Position numbers and translations under genes: made by a program. Source: an uncultured Lachnospiraceae bacterium (GTDB taxonomy: Bacteria; Bacillota; Clostridia; Lachnospirales; Lachnospiraceae). From it: a stretch of DNA of 6,120 nucleotides. Each line of letters starts with the position of its first letter. The first letter of the stretch is position 1. The DNA is taken from the NCBI GenBank assembly GCA_910586955.1, contig CAJUMM010000129.1, forward strand, positions 1-6,120, given 5' to 3'. A model generated the notes under the pieces. That model had not been told where the DNA came from and made no database searches. It worked only from the letters and a program-made list of their open reading frames with translations. Of the stretch, positions 1 to 5,354 are shown piece after piece.

Positions 1-1035
1 GGTTTTGGAAGAGCGATAGGCCGAAGGCGTCATTCCCATTTTTTTCTGAAAAACTTTGGAAAAATAGCTGGCATCGTTATAACCCACGATTTCGGCTATT
101 TTTTCTGTGCTTAAACGGGAAGCGGCCAGATAATTGCAGGCGCTTTTTAGTTTGTATTCCTGGATAATTTCCGAAAAATATTTTCCGGTCTGTTTTTTTA
201 TCAGCCGGGAGAGATATGTGGCGGTATAGCCGAAATGTTCTGCTGCCTGGGGAAGGGTTACATTTGCATAGTTGAGTTTGAGATAGGAAAAAAGTTCGGT
301 TGATATACGGCTCTCTACAAATTCCAGGGACCTTTTTTGAGAGGCGGAATTTGATTGGCGTGACAGCAGGATAAACAGCTCAAACAATTTGGAAAAGAGC
401 ATTTGCTGGCTGTAAGGAGCATCTTCGTAATATTCTTTGATTAATTCGCAAATCTGCAGATTGATTTCAGGCGTATTTTCAAAAATAATATATGGGGATA
501 TATGATTTAATCCGTATACAGAATCCAGAAAGAAATTAAAAATTTTCTCATGGAAAGAAAGCAGAACGGAAAAAATCTCCTCCGCCCAGACACGGTTTAC
601 CAGGATATTAAAATAAACGGTATCCGGCTCTGCGATTGCGGCACGGTGGGCAGCATAAGGATTCATTAAAATAAACTGGCCGGTTTCCTGGAAAATGATC
701 TCCGATTCTATGCGGTTTTCGACTCTTCCACGATAAACATAGTTAAATTCGAAAAAATCGTGACGGTGAAAAAAGGGTTTCCGGTTCTGCGGAGCAGGAA
801 ACGCCGGCGGAAAAGAAAGAGGAATACCGAATTTTTTCAACAGATAGGGAGAAACCGGAGCTTTGATTAGTATTTTTTCCTGATTCCGGAACATAATTTC
901 CGAAGGAACGATTACCGCTTCATCCGAACGGCTCATATCTTTAGAAAAAGAATAAATTTCATTTGGATTCCGGCTTTTCAAAAAAGCGGCTTCCATTTCC
1001 AGTGCCTTAGGCAGATATTCTTCAATCCCATTCAT
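1..1035 (-). CDS. AraC-family transcriptional regulator, 3' end cut by window edge
   Basis: A DNA-binding regulator that probably senses a sugar or oligosaccharide and controls the divergent glycosidase gene. The reading frame is open for 345 codons and reaches the left edge without a stop. The second helix-turn-helix and its trailing TPSAYR motif are already complete, so only a few residues should be missing. Residues about 84-135 resemble the AraC cupin ligand-binding domain (HRHDFFEFNYVYRG, with H90, H92 and E96). Residues about 258-284 form the first helix-turn-helix (LPQAAEHFGYTATYLSRLIK), and residues about 309-340 the second (TEKIAEIVGYNDASYFSKVF). The start is secure: an AGAGG ribosome binding site lies 8 nt upstream, and an in-frame TGA at 1041-1039 rules out any longer start. 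The gene is visibly more AT-rich than the genes to the right. The family assignment is firm; the ligand is unknown, with a rhamnose-related sugar inferred only from the neighbour. Confidence 0.95.
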   Translation of the reverse strand, partial: MNGIEEYLPKALEMEAAFLKSRNPNEIYSFSKDMSRSDEAVIVPSEIMFRNQEKILIKAPVSPYLLKKFGIPLSFPPAFPAPQNRKPFFHRHDFFEFNYVYRGRVENRIESEIIFQETGQFILMNPYAAHRAAIAEPDTVYFNILVNRVWAEEIFSVLLSFHEKIFNFFLDSVYGLNHISPYIIFENTPEINLQICELIKEYYEDAPYSQQMLFSKLFELFILLSRQSNSASQKRSLEFVESRISTELFSYLKLNYANVTLPQAAEHFGYTATYLSRLIKKQTGKYFSEIIQEYKLKSACNYLAASRLSTEKIAEIVGYNDASYFSKVFQKKMGMTPSAYRSSKT

Positions 1036-1059
1036 GTTTCATTCCTCTTCCGGGTACAA

Positions 1060-1077
1060 GTAAATTTTCTGTTAGAT
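1060..1077 (+). repeat. Direct repeat copy 1, candidate AraC-regulator operator
   Basis: GTAAATTTTCTGTTAGAT matches the copy at 1120-1137 at 14 of 18 positions, with the blocks GTAAATT and CTGTTA identical and the two mismatched pairs in between and after them. The copies are in the same orientation and exactly 60 bp apart. This copy lies just downstream of the predicted -10 of the leftward regulator gene, around its expected start point and leader, where binding would hinder transcription. Its role as an operator is inferred from position and from the usual direct-repeat sites of AraC proteins. Confidence 0.5.
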
Positions 1078-1079
1078 GT

Positions 1080-1108
1080 ATTATAAAGGAAAACGCAATT
1101 TTTTACAA
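1080..1108 (-). promoter_or_regulatory. Predicted sigma-A promoter of the AraC-family gene
   Basis: Read leftward, the -35 is TTGTAA (1108-1103), followed by a 17-nt spacer and a perfect TATAAT -10 (1085-1080). Transcription would start near 1073, giving a leader of about 40 nt before the ATG at 1035. This is the best promoter match in the intergenic region and should need no activator. The predicted start point falls inside direct repeat copy 1, which fits autorepression. Confidence 0.65.
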
Positions 1109-1119
1109 GAAATATCATG

Positions 1120-1137
1120 GTAAATTACCTGTTATCT
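1120..1137 (+). repeat. Direct repeat copy 2, candidate activator site for the glycosidase gene
   Basis: GTAAATTACCTGTTATCT is the partner of the repeat at 1060-1077. It overlaps the position where the -35 of the rightward glycosidase promoter should be. A regulator bound there could contact sigma factor, as in class II activation by AraC-family proteins. The left part also forms a small inverted repeat, GGTAA-A-TTACC (1119-1129), so a dimeric protein is an alternative binder. Confidence 0.5.
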
Positions 1138-1158
1138 CTTTTTGGGGAAGCCTATGAT
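1129..1158 (+). promoter_or_regulatory. Predicted activator-dependent promoter of the glycosidase gene
   Basis: A good -10, TATGAT, lies at 1153-1158. The -35 position (CTGTTA at 1129-1134, 18-nt spacer) matches TTGACA poorly, at 3 of 6 bases, and is covered by direct repeat copy 2. A strong -10 with a weak -35 under an operator is the usual design of promoters switched on by an AraC-type activator. Transcription would begin near 1165. No experiment supports this; it is read from the sequence alone. Confidence 0.45.
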
Positions 1159-1162
1159 TGTC

Positions 1163-1173
1163 TTATCAGATAA
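1163..1173. repeat. Short inverted repeat near the glycosidase transcription start
   Basis: TTATC-A-GATAA is a perfect inverted repeat with 5-bp arms around one base. It overlaps the predicted start point of the rightward transcript and lies 13 bp before the ribosome binding site. It could be a repressor operator for a second signal, but its short length means chance is possible. Confidence 0.3.
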
Positions 1174-1186
1174 ATGTCGAACCAAG

Positions 1187-1193
1187 AAGGAGG
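1187..1193 (+). promoter_or_regulatory. Ribosome binding site fixing the glycosidase start
   Basis: AAGGAGG lies 7 nt before the ATG at 1201. An in-frame ATG at 1174 has no such site ahead of it and would place nine extra residues, including this site, before the basic start of the signal peptide. The start is therefore set at 1201. Confidence 0.9.
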
Positions 1194-1200
1194 TCAGGGA

Positions 1201-4200
1201 ATGAAAGAGCAAGGTTTTAAGAAAAAAACATGGATGGCGGTTTTGCTTGCAGTGATTGCAATCACAGTCTGTATCGGCGCATGCAGGACCAAAGAAAAGG
1301 AGATTCCGGGCAGTCCGGCCAAGGAGGAGGCTGCCGCGGCACAAGAAGATTCCCAGGAGGAAGAAAGAACGGAACGTGATTTTGCATCACGCTTTGCGTC
1401 ACCGGAAGCAGAAGATACGATTTCAACGAGATGGTGGCTTCCGGGAGCAGCCGTTACGGAAGAAGAAATCCGGCGGGAAATCCGGCTTCTTTCGGAAGAA
1501 GGGTTTAAAAATGTAGAGCTTGTATATTTTCCGCTGTCTGTGGACGGAAGGTTTACCGTCAGCGAAAAGTACGGCTGGGATACTGAAAAATGGAAAGATG
1601 TGTTGAAATGGGCCTTTGATGAGGGGGAAAAACAGGGAGTAAAAATAAATCTTACCACAGGCCCTATGTGGCCCTCCATGTCTCCGCTGATTACACCGGA
1701 TGATGAGGCGGCAGAAAAAGAACTGAATTTTGGAATTGCCAGGCTGCAGGCAGGTGAAACTTACGAAGGAGCAGTGCCGAAACCGGACGCTTCTGCAGAG
1801 GAGTCCGTTACAAAAGAGGAATTGAAAGCAGTCACGGTGGCAAAAATTAATACTTTTGAGGAAACAACGGTAGAATCCTTCAGTATTTTCGGAAAAACGG
1901 AAAAAACCGTAAATAATTATGAACTGGATATAGAGTCGATGAAAGATATTACGACAGATGTAACGGATATGGATACGGAAGAACCCTCTGTAAGCTTTAC
2001 GGCGCCGGAGGACGGAGAATATTTTTTATTTGGGTTCTGGCAGAGAGGAACCGGACAGGTAGGGAACCGCAATTCCATTGGCATGATCGCGTCCTCCCCC
2101 CAGTCCTATTGTATCGATCATTTAAGCACTGCCGGCGTGGAGGCTCTGACGGATTACTGGGATGCACAGTTTCTCTCGGATGAAGAAATCCGCAGCTACA
2201 TAGAAGAAAACAATCCGGAATTTTTTGAAGACTCCCTGGAACTAATGCACACGCTCCTGTGGACGCCGAAGATGCAGGAAGCGTTCGAGAGGATGAGAGG
2301 CTATTCTATGAATGCCTATCTTCCCCTTCTGTACGGCAGTGTAAACTCCGATGTGCAGGGAGGCGGGAGTTTGAGCGGGATCTATTCGTTTGCCACAAAT
2401 CAGCCGGAGTCTGACGCACTGTTCGTTAAGGATTTTGAGCAGACCACCAGCGACCTGTATGTGGAAAATCATATTAAGGCTTTGGGAGACTGGTGCCGGA
2501 AAGTTGGATTTGCCTATAAAACGCAGTCATATGGCGAGACTGTAGATACCTCCCGTTCTTACATCTATACCGATGTGCCGGAGGGGGAAAGCCTGGAATA
2601 CGGCGAAGACAATTATAATGCGTTCCGTTCGGTGGCTGCTGCCTCCCATATGACCGGGAAAAAGTATGTGTCGGCGGAATACGGAGCGGTCATGGGCAGT
2701 GGATTTGCCATGAACTGGGATGAGCTTTTGATTATATTTAATAAAATTGCCTCTGCAGGAGTAAACAGGGTGATCCTGCACGGATTTCCTTATGAGGACT
2801 ACCAGGGAGCGGACTCTTGGGATCCGGATACGGTGATTCCCTGGCCGGGATTTGATCCCTTTAACGATTTATTTGCAGATCACTGGAATTCCCATGTCCC
2901 CAGCTGGGAATACATGGACATTTATACAGATTACATCAGCCGGGTCCAGACCGTACTGCTGGAAGGAAACGCAAAAGTAGATCTGGCCGTTTACGGAGAT
3001 ATCAAAGATGTGATTAACGGGCCCTATTATGACTGTGAGTATCTTTCGGAAGCCGGCTTTACCTATGATGTAGTGAGTCCGGCATTACTGGAAGAGTCTG
3101 GTGCGGAGGTGGAAAACAGCGTTCTGGCGTCAGAGGGAATTTCTTATAAAGCGCTGTTGATTGGAAACCAGAGGGAAATGATGGTAGAAACAGCAGAAAG
3201 AATCCTGTCTTATGCAGAAGAAGGGCTGCCCATTTACATAATAGGAGAAATACCGTCAACAGTCCCCACTTATGAGGAACATGAGGCACAGAATGAAAAG
3301 CTTCAGGATATTGTAGAAGAAATGCTGTCCCAGGATTCCGTAAAATGGATAAAAGAGGATGCACAGGTGCTTGCCCAGATGGCTGGGGACGGCATTGAGG
3401 CAGATGCAGTTTATGAAAATGCCGCATCGGTTTATCACGTGCGAAGAAGCAGTGAAGAAGCTGACTATTACTTCTTTAACAATGCAGGCGAAGAAGCCGT
3501 TTCCCTGGAAATGACCCTGACTGGAAACGGAAGCCCCTTCCTGCTGGATGCCTGGACCGGCGAAATTATATCCGTCGCAGAGTATGAGAAGACCGGAAAT
3601 GGCATCCATATCACCCTGGATTTAGAAAAAAATGAAGCGGCAGTCATCGCTGTAGCGGAGGAAGGCACGTTCCAGGGAGAAAACTGCAGGGAAGAGCTTG
3701 TCATTGTGAATGGAGAAGAGGGCCTGCCAGAGGAAATCGAGCTGCAAGACGAATTGTGGGAACTTACGGTGGAAAGCTGGACGGAGGATGATGAGGAGGA
3801 AGGAATTACTTCCGGGAACCATAGGAAGAAAACTGTCCTTAAGCCGGTTTCTACAACGCTGAAAGGATGGCTGGAACTGGAAGGCCTGGAGCATGTTTCC
3901 GGAATCGGCGTCTATACCATTCATGTTCCCCTTGACGGCTGGGATGAAGATACCCGTGCTTTCCTGGAAATCGGTGAAACCATTGACAACATTGTTGAAA
4001 TAGAGGTTAACGGGACTAAAATCCGGCGTTTGGATCAGCTGGTACAGTCTTATGACCTGGAAGATATTTTGAAGAACGGTGATAATACAATTACCATTAA
4101 ACTGGCAACCACCTTGAACAATGCGGTTAATGCGATTGGGGAATATGCGCCTATATTTGGAGACGGCGCCCAGCCGCAAAACTATGGTCTCACAGGAGAG

Positions 4201-4236
4201 GTTACGATTGTTCCCTATAAGCCGGCCGTCTTTTAA
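1201..4236 (+). CDS. Glycoside hydrolase family 106-like (alpha-L-rhamnosidase-like) lipoprotein
   Basis: Predicted surface-anchored glycosidase of 1011 residues. GH106 enzymes release alpha-L-rhamnose from plant polysaccharides or glycosides; that substrate is inferred here. Residues 1-28 are a lipoprotein signal: basic KKK, a hydrophobic core and the lipobox IGAC with C28 as the lipidated residue. An acidic linker follows to about residue 60. The catalytic region opens with RWWLPG (77-82), where family members have an RWWWPG-like motif. A beta-rich insert (about 180-300) is followed by YCIDHLS (303-309), GYSMNAYLPLLYG (367-379), QSYGE (442-446), DVPEGES (458-464), SAEYG (492-495 region, E493) and NRVILHGFPY (522-531). 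E461, E463 and E493 are candidate catalytic or metal-binding acids. Residues about 889-1011 form a galactose-binding-like jelly roll ending in a LATTLNN motif typical of the family. Length is normal for GH106. It is divergent from the AraC-type gene, its probable regulator. The exact substrate is uncertain. Confidence 0.85.
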   Translation: MKEQGFKKKTWMAVLLAVIAITVCIGACRTKEKEIPGSPAKEEAAAAQEDSQEEERTERDFASRFASPEAEDTISTRWWLPGAAVTEEEIRREIRLLSEEGFKNVELVYFPLSVDGRFTVSEKYGWDTEKWKDVLKWAFDEGEKQGVKINLTTGPMWPSMSPLITPDDEAAEKELNFGIARLQAGETYEGAVPKPDASAEESVTKEELKAVTVAKINTFEETTVESFSIFGKTEKTVNNYELDIESMKDITTDVTDMDTEEPSVSFTAPEDGEYFLFGFWQRGTGQVGNRNSIGMIASSPQSYCIDHLSTAGVEALTDYWDAQFLSDEEIRSYIEENNPEFFEDSLELMHTLLWTPKMQEAFERMRGYSMNAYLPLLYGSVNSDVQGGGSLSGIYSFATNQPESDALFVKDFEQTTSDLYVENHIKALGDWCRKVGFAYKTQSYGETVDTSRSYIYTDVPEGESLEYGEDNYNAFRSVAAASHMTGKKYVSAEYGAVMGSGFAMNWDELLIIFNKIASAGVNRVILHGFPYEDYQGADSWDPDTVIPWPGFDPFNDLFADHWNSHVPSWEYMDIYTDYISRVQTVLLEGNAKVDLAVYGDIKDVINGPYYDCEYLSEAGFTYDVVSPALLEESGAEVENSVLASEGISYKALLIGNQREMMVETAERILSYAEEGLPIYIIGEIPSTVPTYEEHEAQNEKLQDIVEEMLSQDSVKWIKEDAQVLAQMAGDGIEADAVYENAASVYHVRRSSEEADYYFFNNAGEEAVSLEMTLTGNGSPFLLDAWTGEIISVAEYEKTGNGIHITLDLEKNEAAVIAVAEEGTFQGENCREELVIVNGEEGLPEEIELQDELWELTVESWTEDDEEEGITSGNHRKKTVLKPVSTTLKGWLELEGLEHVSGIGVYTIHVPLDGWDEDTRAFLEIGETIDNIVEIEVNGTKIRRLDQLVQSYDLEDILKNGDNTITIKLATTLNNAVNAIGEYAPIFGDGAQPQNYGLTGEVTIVPYKPAVF

Positions 4237-4261
4237 GGCTTTTAAACAGCTGAAAATCCTG

Positions 4262-4290
4262 TGGACTTTTTCCACTCCCCATGTTATAGT
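4262..4290 (+). promoter_or_regulatory. Predicted extended -10 promoter for the transglutaminase/gspF operon
   Basis: TGGACT (4262-4267, 4 of 6 matches to TTGACA) is followed by 17 nt and then TATAGT (4285-4290). The -10 is preceded by TG at 4282-4283 with one base between, an extended -10 motif. Transcription would start near 4297 and leave a leader of about 114 nt before the ATG at 4411. The -35 overlaps a weak hairpin (GTGGA/TCCAC, 4261-4275). The presence of a separate promoter here suggests that the right-hand genes are expressed independently of the glycosidase. Confidence 0.5.
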
Positions 4291-4316
4291 GAAATAGTGG
4301 GTTTTTATGTCCGGTT

Positions 4317-4346
4317 ACAGGCCATTCCCTACAGGGAGCGGCCTGT
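4317..4346 (+). other. GC-rich interrupted hairpin in the intergenic leader
   Basis: The arms ACAGGCC (4317-4323) and GGCCTGT (4340-4346) are fully complementary over 7 bp. Inside them, after a 2x2 internal loop, TCCCT (4326-4330) pairs with AGGGA (4333-4337). It is not followed by a U-run (the next bases are TTCGGCG), so it is not a standard intrinsic terminator. It lies within the predicted leader of the downstream operon and could be a leader control element, an RNA stabiliser or a poor terminator for the glycosidase transcript. Confidence 0.5.
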
Positions 4347-4376
4347 TTCGGCGTATCATCCAAGTGGAGACTGCAG

Positions 4377-4390
4377 GGAATATATATTCC
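4377..4390. repeat. Perfect 14-bp palindrome before the lipoprotein gene
   Basis: GGAATATATATTCC reads the same on both strands. It ends 8 bp before the ribosome binding site at 4399. A dimeric repressor could bind here and block transcription of the operon downstream of the promoter at 4262-4290; its alternating TA core also makes chance occurrence or a spurious -10 possible. Confidence 0.4.
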
Positions 4391-4398
4391 GGAAAGAC

Positions 4399-4404
4399 AG
4401 GAGG
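4399..4404 (+). promoter_or_regulatory. Ribosome binding site fixing the transglutaminase-like gene start
   Basis: AGGAGG lies 6 nt before the ATG at 4411. The frame stays open leftward to about 4261, but that extension would encode 50 residues through the promoter and hairpin and would bury the lipoprotein signal peptide, so the start at 4411 is preferred. Confidence 0.9.
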
Positions 4405-4410
4405 AAAGGC

Positions 4411-5337
4411 ATGGGTTTGAGAAAAGAGATAGCGCTTTTGGCCGTTGTCTGTCTCTTGTCCGGCTGTGGGAAAACGGAAAGCAGCGAAGGAAGCGGGGAG
4501 GATTCGAAGTATTCCCAATCTTCCGGGCCTTCCGTGGTGAATCTTAAAGAGGACTGGAAAGAGATTGAGCCCGGATCCGTGTATACGGGGGAAATTTCTA
4601 TCTGTACCCCTGAGGCCTCCGGGACAGTGGTGTTTGAGGAGGAAGGCGTGACCGTAGATGCCAGCCATACGGAGGATGGCTATCTTATGGTGAAATGCGA
4701 AGGCGCCCAGTCCAGACTGAAAGTACAGATCAGCCTGGAAGAAGAGAAGTATAACTATGATCTGAACCGGGAGGGGAATTACGAAGTTTTCCCCCTCCAG
4801 ATGGGAAACGGTCTTTACGATGTAAAAGTATTTGAAAATGTGGAGGGAACCACCTACAGCCAGCTTTTTTTTACGCAGATTCTCGTGGACATGCCGGATA
4901 CGGACCGGGTCTTTGTGTTTCCCAGTCAGTATGTGTGGTACACCAGCGAAAAGAAAGCGGTTCTGCTTTCCTATGACCTGTGCGGGGATTTGACCGGGGA
5001 TGAAGAAAAGGTGGAACGGATTTACGATTATGTCGTGAAGCTGCTTTCCTATGACTATGAGAAGGCGGAGACGGTAGAAAAAGGGTATATTCCTGATTTG
5101 GAAGAGATCCTTACCGTAAAAAAGGGAATCTGCTTTGATTATTCCGCCCTTTTTGCGGCCATGCTCCGGGCCCAGAATATTCCGGTCCGCCTGGTGATTG
5201 GAAATGTGCAGCCGGAAAATATTTATCATGCCTGGAACCAAGTGTACATAGATGGGAAATGGGTGTGGAAGGATCCCACTTTCGGGCCGGAATCCGGACA
5301 CACGGAGACGGATTATACCCAGGAACGGGAATACTAG
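4411..5337 (+). CDS. Transglutaminase-like (papain-fold) lipoprotein
   Basis: Predicted membrane-anchored extracellular protein of 308 residues with a C-terminal transglutaminase-like domain. Such domains act as cysteine proteases, amidases or cross-linking enzymes; the substrate here is unknown. Residues 1-19 form a lipoprotein signal ending in the lipobox LSGC, with C19 lipidated. A Ser/Glu/Gly-rich linker runs to about residue 42. Residues about 50-170 are rich in short beta strands and are not recognised as a named domain. The transglutaminase core spans about 200-295, and the triad is intact: C241 in KKGICFDYS, H273 in YHAWNQVY and D288 in WKDPTFG. The protein ends 20 residues after the triad Asp, so the domain is complete but short. 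The stop codon lies 17 bp before the GspF-like gene, and the two are probably cotranscribed. A link to pilus or pseudopilus maturation is inferred from this spacing only. Confidence 0.88.
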   Translation: MGLRKEIALLAVVCLLSGCGKTESSEGSGEDSKYSQSSGPSVVNLKEDWKEIEPGSVYTGEISICTPEASGTVVFEEEGVTVDASHTEDGYLMVKCEGAQSRLKVQISLEEEKYNYDLNREGNYEVFPLQMGNGLYDVKVFENVEGTTYSQLFFTQILVDMPDTDRVFVFPSQYVWYTSEKKAVLLSYDLCGDLTGDEEKVERIYDYVVKLLSYDYEKAETVEKGYIPDLEEILTVKKGICFDYSALFAAMLRAQNIPVRLVIGNVQPENIYHAWNQVYIDGKWVWKDPTFGPESGHTETDYTQEREY

Positions 5338-5344
5338 AGGGAGG
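5338..5344 (+). promoter_or_regulatory. Ribosome binding site for the GTG-started gspF-like gene
   Basis: AGGGAGG begins directly after the stop codon of the lipoprotein gene and is 10 nt from the GTG at 5355, slightly longer than the usual spacing. The GTG places a short basic stretch before the conserved EISLFCQQ motif. The next in-frame ATG, at 5418, would cut into that motif, so GTG is the better start. Confidence 0.7.
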
Positions 5345-5354
5345 TACAAAGAGG

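Noticed and set aside
1174..1200. Earlier in-frame ATG at 1174 as the start of the glycosidase
   Set aside because: It would place the AAGGAGG site inside the gene and has no ribosome binding site of its own; it also overlaps the predicted transcription start region.
1194..1679. A 161-codon minus-strand frame opposite the signal peptide and catalytic start of the glycosidase
   Set aside because: Shadow of the glycosidase codons; Ser-rich translation without motifs.
3622..4275. A 217-codon minus-strand frame over the end of the glycosidase gene
   Set aside because: It lies opposite the conserved C-terminal jelly-roll domain, has no family motif that I recognise, and the rightward gene explains the sequence.
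4236..4275. Possible intrinsic terminator after the glycosidase, from AGG-N-TTTT/AAAA-N-CCT (4236-4260) or GTGGA/TCCAC (4261-4275)
   Set aside because: The stems are weak or AT-rich and neither is followed by a U-run; the only T5 tract lies across the loop and far arm of the second stem.
4261..4410. N-terminal extension of the transglutaminase-like protein up to a GTG at 4261
   Set aside because: The stretch contains the predicted promoter, hairpin and palindrome, and the extension would bury the lipoprotein signal that begins at 4411.
4315..5349. A 344-codon open frame on the minus strand opposite the transglutaminase-like gene
   Set aside because: It is the antisense shadow of a gene with a recognised domain, an intact triad and a strong ribosome binding site. 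Its translation shows no family motif that I recognise.
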